Shown here in pieces: positions 1 to 7,536 of a stretch of 64,000 nt of DNA (position 1 is its first letter; the number at the start of each line of letters is the position of its first letter). This DNA comes from Sphingosinicella sp942492965. GTDB lineage: Bacteria; Pseudomonadota; Alphaproteobacteria; Sphingomonadales; Sphingomonadaceae. The notes below the pieces were generated by a model. The model did no database searches, was not told where the DNA came from, and worked only from the letters and a program-made list of their open reading frames with translations. Where the stretch lies: the NCBI GenBank assembly GCA_942492965.1, contig OW818656.1, positions 62,001-126,000 on the forward strand, given 5' to 3'. A program made the translations under genes and the position numbers.

Positions 1-559
1 GTGGATCGCTGATCCAAGTGCCCCATCGCCGTGATGCCGTGCTGCTTTTATTGACCCAAATTTCTTGGACCGTGCTCTCCTTGGAGGGAGCTTCGTCCAT
101 ATACGGGTAAATGCCGAGATATTCTTGGCCTTCGAAGCTCTCCTCGCGGTTTCTGGTAACGGGAAGGATCGCCACCGCTCCGTTGAAGCCGTCGAAATAG
201 CCCAGCTCCCAGGGCATCCATTTAGAGCCTCCGGAGTTCACGGTATGCACATAGACCAGCGACTTGCACTGGCGCATCCGCGCCCGAATGATCTCGGCGG
301 ACGCGGCGGTCACATTGCGTCTATCCAAGTGTGGGTCTTCTAGCCAGTCAACATAGACCGTCTTTCCATAATCCTCTAGGACACCCTTCACACCCAAGAT
401 GATCTCCGCGTCCGATGTCGAATGGCTGAGGAATATGTCGAAGCTGGTCTTGGTCTTGGTCGCGGCAACCTCCTCCTTGAGGACAGTTGCCGCCTTCCTC
501 AAGGCTCCGGTTTTTTGCTGCGCACGCTGGCGTATGCGGCTTTCTGTGAACGTCGCCAT
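1..559 (-). CDS. TIR-domain protein, third TIR of the defence island (partial, runs off left edge)
   Basis: This open frame reads from an ATG at 559 to the window edge without a stop (186 codons seen). A GAGGGGG ribosome site lies 4 bases before the ATG. A basic, probably coiled N-terminus (residues 1-38) precedes a classical TIR fold: a DIFLSHSTSD strand-loop at about 41-50, a VYVDW segment near 68-72, and SKWMPWELGYFDG at about 112-124. E118 is the expected catalytic glutamate of NAD-cleaving TIR enzymes. It begins 47 bases after thsB, in the same direction. The sequence shows a TIR protein; a role as an extra Thoeris sensor or as an independent effector is inferred from position. The C-terminus is outside the window. 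Confidence 0.8.
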   Translation of the reverse strand, partial: MATFTESRIRQRAQQKTGALRKAATVLKEEVAATKTKTSFDIFLSHSTSDAEIILGVKGVLEDYGKTVYVDWLEDPHLDRRNVTAASAEIIRARMRQCKSLVYVHTVNSGGSKWMPWELGYFDGFNGAVAILPVTRNREESFEGQEYLGIYPYMDEAPSKESTVQEIWVNKSSTASRRWGTWISDP

Positions 560-606
560 AAATCCCCCTCTGTCGTCGCGAGCCCCACGCTGTCGAGCCT
601 GCGATT

Positions 607-1083
607 CTAGCGTCCAGCAGCCTTCGCCGCAGTTTCAATCCACCGGCCAAGATTGGCGTAGCCGTTGTCGCTGACCCAATCATAGGTCGGGATCGAGACA
701 TCCATGCCGTTCCGCTTAAACGTCCACTGATTGAACGGATTGGCACCTTTGATGTCATTCTTCTGCGCGATGTCTTTGAGGTTGTGGATGTAAACGCCCA
801 AGAGGCCGTTTTCCTTGGCCCAACTTTGGGTGATCTCGTAATTTACATAGTCGCGGTTCGCTGTCTCGGCGCCGATCAGCACGACCGTCACCGACGTACC
901 CTTGAGTTGCGCGTCGATCCAGGCTTTTGTCGCCGCTTCGCCCTTCTTCTTGACCTCCTCCCAAGCCGCCTTGTCGAAGAAGCCCGATGCGACCCGCTCC
1001 TGCGTGACCCAGCTGTTGCGGACCTGTCCCGCCCGCCAGACGTCGCGCTCATAGTGGAAGCTGAAAAAGGTGTGGCGCGCCAT
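607..1083 (-). CDS. thsB: ThsB, TIR-like protein of a Thoeris anti-phage system
   Basis: The 158-residue protein has the MTH538/DUF1863-type TIR-like fold. It opens with a FFSFHYERDVWRAGQVRNSW segment (residues 6-25), and VTVVLIGAET (65-74) leads into RDYVNYEITQSW, with E83 at the catalytic position of ThsB. In type I Thoeris, ThsB senses phage infection and makes a cyclic ADP-ribose isomer from NAD that activates ThsA. The gene starts 2 bases after thsA ends, so the two are surely co-transcribed. It is a little shorter than the Bacillus protein (about 190 residues). The call rests on the fold, the glutamate and the adjacent thsA. Confidence 0.88.
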   Translation of the reverse strand: MARHTFFSFHYERDVWRAGQVRNSWVTQERVASGFFDKAAWEEVKKKGEAATKAWIDAQLKGTSVTVVLIGAETANRDYVNYEITQSWAKENGLLGVYIHNLKDIAQKNDIKGANPFNQWTFKRNGMDVSIPTYDWVSDNGYANLGRWIETAAKAAGR

Positions 1084-1085
1084 GC

Positions 1086-2525
1086 CTATTCCTTTCTGAG
1101 AATGTCGATGATCTGGAGAATGGGATCGATAAGCTCGAGCGGATTGTCGACCTGCTGGCCGAGCTTCTCGAACAGTGCATAGAAATTGTCATCGCGTTCC
1201 GGAAACGCGGTCTTCAGATCGGCCATCATCTCGTGCCAGAATTCGGCCGATATCCCGCCGCTCGCGCCGATCGGCAGACAATGCAGACCCTCCTTGCGTG
1301 CGAGATCGAATTCTACGCGCATGCCGTCTGCCGGCACCACGCCGCCTGACTGAAGCTTGTTCCCCATCACGAAGATGGCGATTCCAGCCTGGGCGATCAG
1401 CTCTTCTCGGTAGCGCTCGAAAACGCGCGTGCGTTCGGCTTGGTCCTGTATCCCCGCCGGGAATGGTCGCAGGAGCAGATGGCTGTCGATGCTACGTTGG
1501 CTGCTGGAATAGATTTGTTCGACCGCGCCGGTAACGACGGCGCTACCGATGCCCAAGCCAAAGCCGCTGGTGATGCGGCAGTCGCGATCGATCAGTGCCG
1601 ATGAAAGACGCATCAGGAAATTCTCAGTGTCCTGTTGTCCCCACGGGCCATAGTGCGCCGCGCTTCCGGACATGAACACGGTCCGATGCCGGAACCGGTT
1701 TGAGATCGTCTGCAGAAGCTCGGTGATATCGCTGTACTCGTCGACAGCAATGGTCTTGATGTTGAAACGCAGCAGGTCTTGGGCGACGAGGTCCTGGCGC
1801 GTCTTGGCATACGTGAAGTCGCCCTCGGATTCGTCCGGCAGCTTCGAGCGGGTCTTGACGATGCAGAAATGCTGCCGCTGGTTCTTTTCGAAGCGTGAGC
1901 GTATCCGCGCCAGCACATAGTCGAGATTGGGATCGGTGAAGCTGAAGCCGAGGAACAGGAAGGTCCGCTCGACAAGATCACCGGTAAGCGCAGTAATGAA
2001 CGATGCGTGCGTCGTTGAGTAGCGCTCATAGTCGTCTTTGGTGAGCACAGCCTTGTCCGCATGCTCAATATCGCCGTGCATCTTATAGACGACGGCGTCG
2101 CGGCCGCGAACGGTTAGCGCGAGCTGTTCGATGGTGTATTTCGCGTCGACACGCTTGCCGCTGTCCTTAAGGGCCTGTTCGATCAGCCGATCATAGTTTG
2201 TGGTCCAATAGCTGCGGATCGGAAGGCGGGCGAGCAGCCGGTGATTTTCAGTGGGCGCGGGCAAATCCGTGAATTGTTCAATAAGGAGCTGGTTGAGCTG
2301 ATTTCGATTGCCGGCGTTTGTATTGAGGTGAAATTGGGCCAAGCCGACGAGATCGCTTTCCTTCTCGACATCGAGGCCCAATGGAGTGGCAATCGGTTTG
2401 AGAAGCCCGCGCCAATCTACAAAACCGGCCGCTTTGGAAAGGCCCGCCCCAATAAAGATGGCGGCATTGTCCTCGCGCAGTTCGGTCAGGAACTTGCCTA
2501 TGAATTCCTCTGCGACGCCGTTCAT
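1086..2525 (-). CDS. thsA: ThsA, SIR2-SLOG NADase effector of Thoeris
   Basis: The 479-residue protein matches the length of Bacillus ThsA (476). Its N-terminal SIR2 domain has IFIGAGLS (about 23-30), SYWTTNYDRL with N110, and YKMHGDIEH with H150. These are the paired Asn and His of ThsA NADases and lie nearly at the same numbers as in Bacillus. The C-terminal SLOG/STALD domain has VFMSGSAAHYG (about 283-293) and ITSGFGLGIGSAV (318-330), a nucleotide pocket that in ThsA binds the signal made by ThsB. Activation depletes cellular NAD and aborts infection. The ATG at 2525 is chosen over the TTG one codon upstream; AGGGGA precedes it. The 157 bases upstream leave room for an independent promoter; an ATATTA (TAATAT on this strand) lies at 2574-2579. 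Confidence 0.92.
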   Translation of the reverse strand: MNGVAEEFIGKFLTELREDNAAIFIGAGLSKAAGFVDWRGLLKPIATPLGLDVEKESDLVGLAQFHLNTNAGNRNQLNQLLIEQFTDLPAPTENHRLLARLPIRSYWTTNYDRLIEQALKDSGKRVDAKYTIEQLALTVRGRDAVVYKMHGDIEHADKAVLTKDDYERYSTTHASFITALTGDLVERTFLFLGFSFTDPNLDYVLARIRSRFEKNQRQHFCIVKTRSKLPDESEGDFTYAKTRQDLVAQDLLRFNIKTIAVDEYSDITELLQTISNRFRHRTVFMSGSAAHYGPWGQQDTENFLMRLSSALIDRDCRITSGFGLGIGSAVVTGAVEQIYSSSQRSIDSHLLLRPFPAGIQDQAERTRVFERYREELIAQAGIAIFVMGNKLQSGGVVPADGMRVEFDLARKEGLHCLPIGASGGISAEFWHEMMADLKTAFPERDDNFYALFEKLGQQVDNPLELIDPILQIIDILRKE

Positions 2526-2685
2526 CAATTATCCCCTGTTCCGGCCTTGCTTGATATCCGCCCGCGCCGCCGAATATTACTTCAAAAGCGCGCTACGGGG
2601 GCTTTGGCTCGAGTCCTCCCCAACGCTTCACTTAGATCGGCAGCCTTCGCGCGGCCGTCGCGCGGCGGGAAACGGTGCCTAGCCT

Positions 2686-3354
2686 CTATAGCAGCGGGCG
2701 TATGGCTGGCTCGGGCGCGTCGGCCAATTCATAGGCTTCCCTGATCTGTCGCAGAAACTGCGTCTGGCCTCCATAGCTGGGATGCCGGACGGGAATAGTC
2801 GGCAAACTTGCATTTATGCGACCCACCGCGAGGGCTGCATCATTGCCGATCGCGAATACTCTGCGCGGTCGCAACAGCTCGATCAGCATTGCAAGAATAT
2901 CCTCGCCGGCTCGCCGTTCCTTCGCATTATGCGTGCGGTTGGTGAATGGCTGGTCAGGTTCGTGGGGATGAAGAGGAAACACATTCCAGAGGAATATCCG
3001 GGCATCGATTTGCGCCAGCATCGTCCAGATCACCGCAGCAGTGCGCTCTGCCACAATGCCACCCACGGTTGGGCGATCGATCTTCACGCCCCATCGGCTC
3101 ATATGCGCGTTCGCATTCACTTCGTCCGTGAGCGCGAGGCCCGTTCTTCGTCCGCCACGATAGCCTAGGTCCCTACCGACCCAGATTGCATCCACCGGTG
3201 CGGACATGGCGCTTTCAAGCATGGCCGTCAATGCGGCCGCGCGCGTCGGTGCGGCGTCGGCGCGATCAAAAGTCGCGCAACGGTCAGTATAGGGATTGAA
3301 AGCGTGCTCGAATGACAGCTGCGACACCGCGCGAACGAAGGACTGCGTACTCAT
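2686..3354 (-). CDS. Uracil-DNA glycosylase-like protein of the TIR-Nmad2-MazG cassette
   Basis: The 222-residue protein has uracil-DNA-glycosylase superfamily features: IWVGRDLGYRGGRRTG at about 57-72 (motif 1 region), FLWNVFPLHPHEP at 121-133, and VRHPSYGG with H191 (motif 2). The usual GEAPG-type start of motif 1 reads GRDLG here, so ordinary uracil excision is not assured. The gene overlaps the stop of the MazG-like gene by 4 bases (ATGA) and ends the four-gene unit. Its context with a nucleotide hydrolase and a modification-type protein suggests that it recognises an altered base in DNA or in nucleotides. The family is clear; the substrate is unknown. Confidence 0.7.
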   Translation of the reverse strand: MSTQSFVRAVSQLSFEHAFNPYTDRCATFDRADAAPTRAAALTAMLESAMSAPVDAIWVGRDLGYRGGRRTGLALTDEVNANAHMSRWGVKIDRPTVGGIVAERTAAVIWTMLAQIDARIFLWNVFPLHPHEPDQPFTNRTHNAKERRAGEDILAMLIELLRPRRVFAIGNDAALAVGRINASLPTIPVRHPSYGGQTQFLRQIREAYELADAPEPAIRPLL

Positions 3355-4496
3355 GCGGGCTCCTCGAGAGGTTCGTATCGGATCGTTCGCGCATCGCGGT
3401 CACCTACGATCCAGCCTCCTTGCGCGTCGCGCATCTGCCTGAAAACCTCGTAGCCGTCTAGAATGGCGCGCTCCCAAAGTTTTGGTGGGCAACCCGAAAC
3501 TTCATAGCCCGCGACAAACTCGCTGATCGTCTTCAATACGCCAAACGATATTCGGCTCTGATTTTCGAAGAAATTGAGCTCCTTGGCGCGCGAGAATATC
3601 CAAGCGGTCAGGCCTTCCTCGACAACGATCGCACGCCCGCTGTCCTGCTCCTCGTCATATTCCTTCCGGCTCTTCCGCTTCTGTTTGATCAGGGCTCGGA
3701 CAACCGGAGACCAGTGCAGAATAGCGGCGTGGGCAAAATGAAAGACATCGTGAAAGCGGTAGCCATCCCGGTCTGCGATATTGTCGGTAAGCGGATCGCC
3801 GATGAACACGCCGTTCCATTGCAGATAGGTCCTACCGCTGGCTCGCTGGCTGACCTTGATACGGAACCGGCGAGGCAATTGCTCTTCGGGCAGGAACTCG
3901 TCATCGAAATCGCAAAGCGTGGCTGGATCGGGCGTGAGAAATGCACCGCGCGCTTTCTTGATATTGCCGCGCACCACGGTCGAGAAATCGAGCCCCGCGC
4001 CGTTAAGCGCCTTGAGATAATGGCCAGCGAACCCGACGAGATCATCTCGCGTGGGTAGTGCTCCGAGCAGCGTTGCGGCCGCGCGCCCGAGGTCGAACAG
4101 CGCAGTATCAAGATTCACGGCCGTTTCCGGCACCAGTATATGCGCAAGTGCGCCTCGACGGTAATCGCTGGCGACTCCGATCCGCTTATATCCGCCGTTC
4201 GCGCTGCCGTCGGTGAAAATGTCCTCAAGAGGATGCCCAAGGCGCCGGCAAAGAGCCGCGAAATACCACAGTGTGTCGCCAAATTCCTCTTCTGCAGCCG
4301 TACGAAAGCCTGGAAAAGCCTCGCCGTCCCGCACATGCTTTTTCGATGCCGACATGATGCCGCCGACCTCGCCATAGAGCCCGAGTTGGACCGGTTCGAG
4401 GCTATGCGCACTTAAAACGTCGGTGCCCTCGATCTGCGTTATATAATCGCTGAGCGGCACGGAACCGCTCGCGCTGTCAGTATCGCGTGCCGCCAC
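3351..4496 (-). CDS. MazG-like nucleotide pyrophosphohydrolase, two-part protein
   Basis: The N-terminal part carries a MazG-type helical signature: LGLYGEVGG with E43, then AAEEEFGDTLWYF with E71 and D74. MazG enzymes hydrolyse nucleoside triphosphates to monophosphates. The second Glu of the first ExxE pair is Gly here, a deviation. The C-terminal half has a separate conserved-looking block, YRFHDVFHFAHAAI (about 246-259), then basic KQKRKSRK and VVEEGLTAWIF (about 291-301), which may be a second helical phosphohydrolase-like unit. A GTG start at 4496 is preferred over the ATG at 4514 because GGAGG lies 7 bases before the GTG. It overlaps the upstream gene by 20 bases. Substrate specificity is unknown. 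Confidence 0.68.
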   Translation of the reverse strand: MAARDTDSASGSVPLSDYITQIEGTDVLSAHSLEPVQLGLYGEVGGIMSASKKHVRDGEAFPGFRTAAEEEFGDTLWYFAALCRRLGHPLEDIFTDGSANGGYKRIGVASDYRRGALAHILVPETAVNLDTALFDLGRAAATLLGALPTRDDLVGFAGHYLKALNGAGLDFSTVVRGNIKKARGAFLTPDPATLCDFDDEFLPEEQLPRRFRIKVSQRASGRTYLQWNGVFIGDPLTDNIADRDGYRFHDVFHFAHAAILHWSPVVRALIKQKRKSRKEYDEEQDSGRAIVVEEGLTAWIFSRAKELNFFENQSRISFGVLKTISEFVAGYEVSGCPPKLWERAILDGYEVFRQMRDAQGGWIVGDRDARTIRYEPLEEPA

Positions 4497-5115
4497 GAAG
4501 CTGCCTCCATTCATAGGGCGCGTTCTGATAGCCGGCTTCGCCGAGCGAGCGAAGCCAGTGCTCGAATTCCTCGATCAATTTGGGGTCGTCGAAAACGTTG
4601 CGCCCGATCCCCTGCTTGCACACCGGGCGGCCATCGGCGGCGATCAGTTCTTCAGGAATCCGGGGGCCGTATCCTCCGTAGTATACGAAATCCTCACTTA
4701 CCAGAACCCGATTGACGCCGGTATCGCGCAAGATATGTTTTGGCTGCTGTTCGCCTGCGTCGGTCGTGTGAAACGAATCTCGTTGCAGCCAGCCATTGTC
4801 AGTTGGATTGCGGAAATAGATATTATCACCGCAACTCTGCTTCCTACTGCCCGAACGATAGGGCTTCTTTGGCGCGAAGCGGGGATCAGCATCATATTCT
4901 TGGAAGCTCAGAATCTCCGTGACGCGCATCGCATGGACGAGATACCCGCCGCGTCGGACCGGCCTCGCGGCGCTTCCGCTTCCAACGACCCAGTCGCCGG
5001 GCTTCGCCGAATCTCGAATATCTGGCTTGCAAGTGGCAAGCGTACAATATCCGTAGAACGGGTTGGGTGCGAAGCCGCTGTCGTAGCGAACGACATAGGA
5101 ATGAAGTCGCGGCAT
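4477..5115 (-). CDS. Probable Nmad2-family nucleotide-modification protein
   Basis: A 212-residue protein. The N-terminal block RLHSYVVRYDSGFAPNPFYG, followed by CTLATCKPDIR and GDWVVGSGS, then CGDNIYF near residue 97 and a VSEDFVYYGG segment, resembles the domain catalogued as nucleotide modification associated domain 2 (Nmad2), as I recall the family. Its biochemistry is unresolved. The ATG at 5115 shares one base with the stop of the TIR gene (TGATG), which implies coupled translation, so the longer upstream frame from 5175 is not used. Its place between a TIR protein and a MazG-like enzyme argues for a conflict role in handling modified nucleotides. The family name is a recollection from motif pattern and should be confirmed by profile search. 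Confidence 0.55.
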   Translation of the reverse strand: MPRLHSYVVRYDSGFAPNPFYGYCTLATCKPDIRDSAKPGDWVVGSGSAARPVRRGGYLVHAMRVTEILSFQEYDADPRFAPKKPYRSGSRKQSCGDNIYFRNPTDNGWLQRDSFHTTDAGEQQPKHILRDTGVNRVLVSEDFVYYGGYGPRIPEELIAADGRPVCKQGIGRNVFDDPKLIEEFEHWLRSLGEAGYQNAPYEWRQLRGGTRY

Positions 5116-5582
5116 CAGCAGGGATGTTTTTTGAGGCGAACCGTATCGCACGGCCCACCGTCGGGTTTCTCCCACCCGTCCTTGCCATTAATCGCGTCGA
5201 TGATTGCATCGCCGTTCCAGCCTACAACCGCGTCGGCATATTCGGTCAATGCGGAGGGCAGTTCGCACTCCTTTTGGCCGTGCTCCCAGACACCAACGAT
5301 GCGCTTCCCCTGCTTGGCGGCATATTCAATTTCCCAATTGACCCAATCGCTGTCCTTCGTCTGCGGCGAGACATAACAAATGAAAACACCGGCCCAGTTT
5401 ATTGCGGGCGCCAATATCCCGGTCTTGATGTATTTTTCATCGGTCGCGTTGTTGAACTTTCCCGTGTGGATCGATGAGTCCCGGATAGCTATACCTTTGG
5501 AAGTGAGCAGATCCTTCAGCTTCGTTAGACCCCCGTCGTCCTTGTGAACGTGGCTGATGAACACATTTTTCATATCGGCCAT
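5115..5582 (-). CDS. ThsB-like TIR protein, first gene of the four-gene cassette
   Basis: The 155-residue protein begins MADMKNVFISHVHKDDGG, a TIR strand-A and loop, and continues through GVFICYVSPQTKDSDWVNWEI (about 65-85). E84 is at the same position as the catalytic Glu of ThsB. It is of the same DUF1863-like type as the gene at 607-1083 but clearly diverged in sequence. The ATG at 5582 has GGGGGAG 5 bases upstream and is preferred to the longer frame from 5642. It leads an operon with the Nmad2-like, MazG-like and UDG-like genes through overlapping stops and starts. It may feed the ThsA at 1086-2525 or serve its own operon. Confidence 0.8.
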   Translation of the reverse strand: MADMKNVFISHVHKDDGGLTKLKDLLTSKGIAIRDSSIHTGKFNNATDEKYIKTGILAPAINWAGVFICYVSPQTKDSDWVNWEIEYAAKQGKRIVGVWEHGQKECELPSALTEYADAVVGWNGDAIIDAINGKDGWEKPDGGPCDTVRLKKHPC

Positions 5583-6003
5583 ATCATCTCCCCCCGAAGA
5601 ATCGCCACATTTGTAGCGCAAAGATCGCAAAATAGGAAGCATCCGCTCGAAACTACTTTAGTGGAACTTTTAGTTCATTTTGGACCGATCAAAGCAGATA
5701 GCCAAGAGGATTGTAACATCCGTTTTTGGTTGCCGTTTTACAGATGTCTGAACGGCAAACATCCGGCGCGGACAGATGATCTTCGTGCTGCGATCGAATA
5801 GCTGCTTCTAGGTGCGGTTCGATATTTGCCCGCGAAGTTGCCGTGGTGGACACTGATGAACGTACAGCAGCTTTCGAGATACGTCGTTTGGAGATCTAAC
5901 GGCCGTTTTGTCGGCGGCAAGCGCCAGGCAGCCCTTTCGTTGGGGTATGGCTGCCATCCCGCAAAGACAATCCGAAAAGTCGCTTGGTCGGACACAGCCC
6001 ATT
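5583..6003. other. Gene-free stretch between the defence operon and the integrase
   Basis: These 421 bases are richer in A+T than their surroundings, especially 5640-5760, and should contain the promoter of the minus-strand TIR-Nmad2-MazG-UDG operon. No convincing -35/-10 pair was found. Short frames on both strands lack ribosome sites and recognisable domains. The rest lies downstream of the integrase stop and shows no strong hairpin. Confidence 0.5.
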
Positions 6004-7224
6004 TTACGCCGCTCCAAACTTCGCTCTGATCACCTTTGCGCCATCGCGGAGCTGGTCGAGGTAGTCCGACCAGTGCTGCATCATGCGCACGCGCTCTTCC
6101 CAATATTCGCCGCGCGTGTAGGCCCGGCGGACGCCGTTGTTCTCCATGTGGGCAAGCTGGCGTTCAATGGCGTCTGCGTTCCAGATGCTCATCTCATTCA
6201 GAAGTGTCGCCGCCATCGCCCGGAAACCGTGGGCCGTCATCTCGTCCTGGGCATAGCCGAGACGCCGCAAGGCCGTGTTGACGGTATTCTCCGACATCGG
6301 GCGGCGCGGCGTGTGGAACGACGGAAACACATACCGGCCGTGTCCGGTGAGCGGCTTCAGTTGGTCGAGAAGTGCCAACACCTGTCGCGAAAGCGGCACC
6401 CGGTGCGGGCGGCGCATCTTCATCTTTTCGGCCGGGAGCACCCATAACGCCCTTTCGAAGTCGAATTCCGGCCACTCGGCCTGACGTAGTTCCCCCGGAC
6501 GCACAAACACGTGCGCGGACATTTCCAACGCGATTTTCGTGATGGTGTGACCGTTATATCCGGCAATGGCCCGCATCAATCCGCCCGCCTCGGCCGGATC
6601 GGTAATGGCGGCGAGGTGTTTCACCTTGGGCGTCACCAAGGCACCGCGCAAGTCAACGGCCACGTCCCGGTCGGCTCTCGCCGTGGCGATGGCGTAGCGG
6701 AACACGCGGCTGATGATGCTGCGCATCCGTTTGGCGCTCTCGTAATGTTTGGCCGCCTCAATGCGCCGCAGGACCATGAGCACCTCCTGCGCGCCGATCT
6801 CCGTGATGGGGCGGTTGGCGAGCGTCGCGTACGCCTTGTCGAGGAGCCAACGGATTTTCGCCAGCGTGAGGCTTGAAAGGCCTTCGCGTTCGTTCTTGAG
6901 GTACCATTCTTCGGCAATCGCCCGGAACGTGTTGCTGGCAGCAAGCTCCGCGCGCATTTGCTCCAACTTCCGCTCCTCGGATGGGTCTAGCCCGGCCGCA
7001 AGGCAGCGCTTTGCCTCTTCGCGCTTTTCCCGGGCCTCGGCCAAGCTGATCAGGGGCCATTCGCCGAACGAGAGCGTCTTCTGCCGCCCCATGTATGCGT
7101 AATTCAGCCGCCAGAGCCGCGTACTGTTCGGCTTGACGAGCAGATAGAGCCCGCCGCCGTCGCCGAGCTTGTATGGCGTCTCACGCGGTTTCGCGTTGCG
7201 GATCGCCAGCGCCGAGAGTCGCAT
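6004..7224 (-). CDS. P4-type tyrosine recombinase (island integrase)
   Basis: The 406-residue protein starts MRLSALAIRNAKPRE, then KLGDGGGLYLLVKP, the usual DUF4102 arm-binding N-terminus of P4-like integrases. The catalytic domain shows the Arg block FVRPGELRQAEW, then TAHGFRAMAAT (HxxR), and AHMENNGVRRAYTR with the nucleophilic Tyr. The ATG at 7224 has AAGGAGG 4 bases upstream, so the longer frame to 7338 is rejected. It sits 160 bases from the 3' end of tRNA-Leu and is transcribed away from it, the standard layout of a tRNA-integrated element. It catalyses insertion and excision of the island to its left. Confidence 0.93.
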   Translation of the reverse strand: MRLSALAIRNAKPRETPYKLGDGGGLYLLVKPNSTRLWRLNYAYMGRQKTLSFGEWPLISLAEAREKREEAKRCLAAGLDPSEERKLEQMRAELAASNTFRAIAEEWYLKNEREGLSSLTLAKIRWLLDKAYATLANRPITEIGAQEVLMVLRRIEAAKHYESAKRMRSIISRVFRYAIATARADRDVAVDLRGALVTPKVKHLAAITDPAEAGGLMRAIAGYNGHTITKIALEMSAHVFVRPGELRQAEWPEFDFERALWVLPAEKMKMRRPHRVPLSRQVLALLDQLKPLTGHGRYVFPSFHTPRRPMSENTVNTALRRLGYAQDEMTAHGFRAMAATLLNEMSIWNADAIERQLAHMENNGVRRAYTRGEYWEERVRMMQHWSDYLDQLRDGAKVIRAKFGAA

Positions 7225-7384
7225 GGTACCTCCTTCAGGAGGACAACTCGATACCAAGAAAAGTACCATGAACTTGACGCGGCATGGTATCGATTTGTCC
7301 GAATTCCTGCGGACACCATAACAGAAATAACGAAGCAAAACCAGTCACTTGGCGGACGAAAATGGACGTCCACGGACGGTCTCT

Positions 7385-7469
7385 GGTGCCCCCGGTCGGA
7401 CTCGAACCGACACTTCTTGCGAAACTCGATTTTGAGTCGAGCGCGTCTACCAATTCCGCCACAGGGGCA
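7385..7469 (-). tRNA. tRNA-Leu (anticodon CAA), probable island integration site
   Basis: The 85-base cloverleaf reads on the minus strand from GCCCCTG (7469) to CGGGGGCACCA (7385). It has a long variable arm typical of class II tRNAs, anticodon stem CTCGA/TCGAG and loop CTCAAAA, giving anticodon CAA at 7435-7433. The T arm is GTCGG-TTCGAGT-CCGAC. CCA is encoded. The 3' half faces the integrase, so the recombination core is probably in the T-arm/acceptor region (about 7385-7412), regenerated on integration. The matching direct repeat must lie left of base 1. Confidence 0.95.
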
Positions 7470-7536
7470 CGGCGGGATGCCACTAGCGGAAAGTGGCGGG
7501 CTTGCCAATTGCCTGCTTCCGGTTCAGTTGGGCGGC

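Noticed and set aside
5738..6103. 121-residue minus-strand frame across the integrase 3' end
   Set aside because: Overlaps the integrase C-terminus in another phase and lacks a ribosome site or domain.
1..7224. Prophage instead of a genomic island
   Set aside because: No capsid, tail, terminase or lysis genes in the visible part; only an integrase and defence-like cargo.
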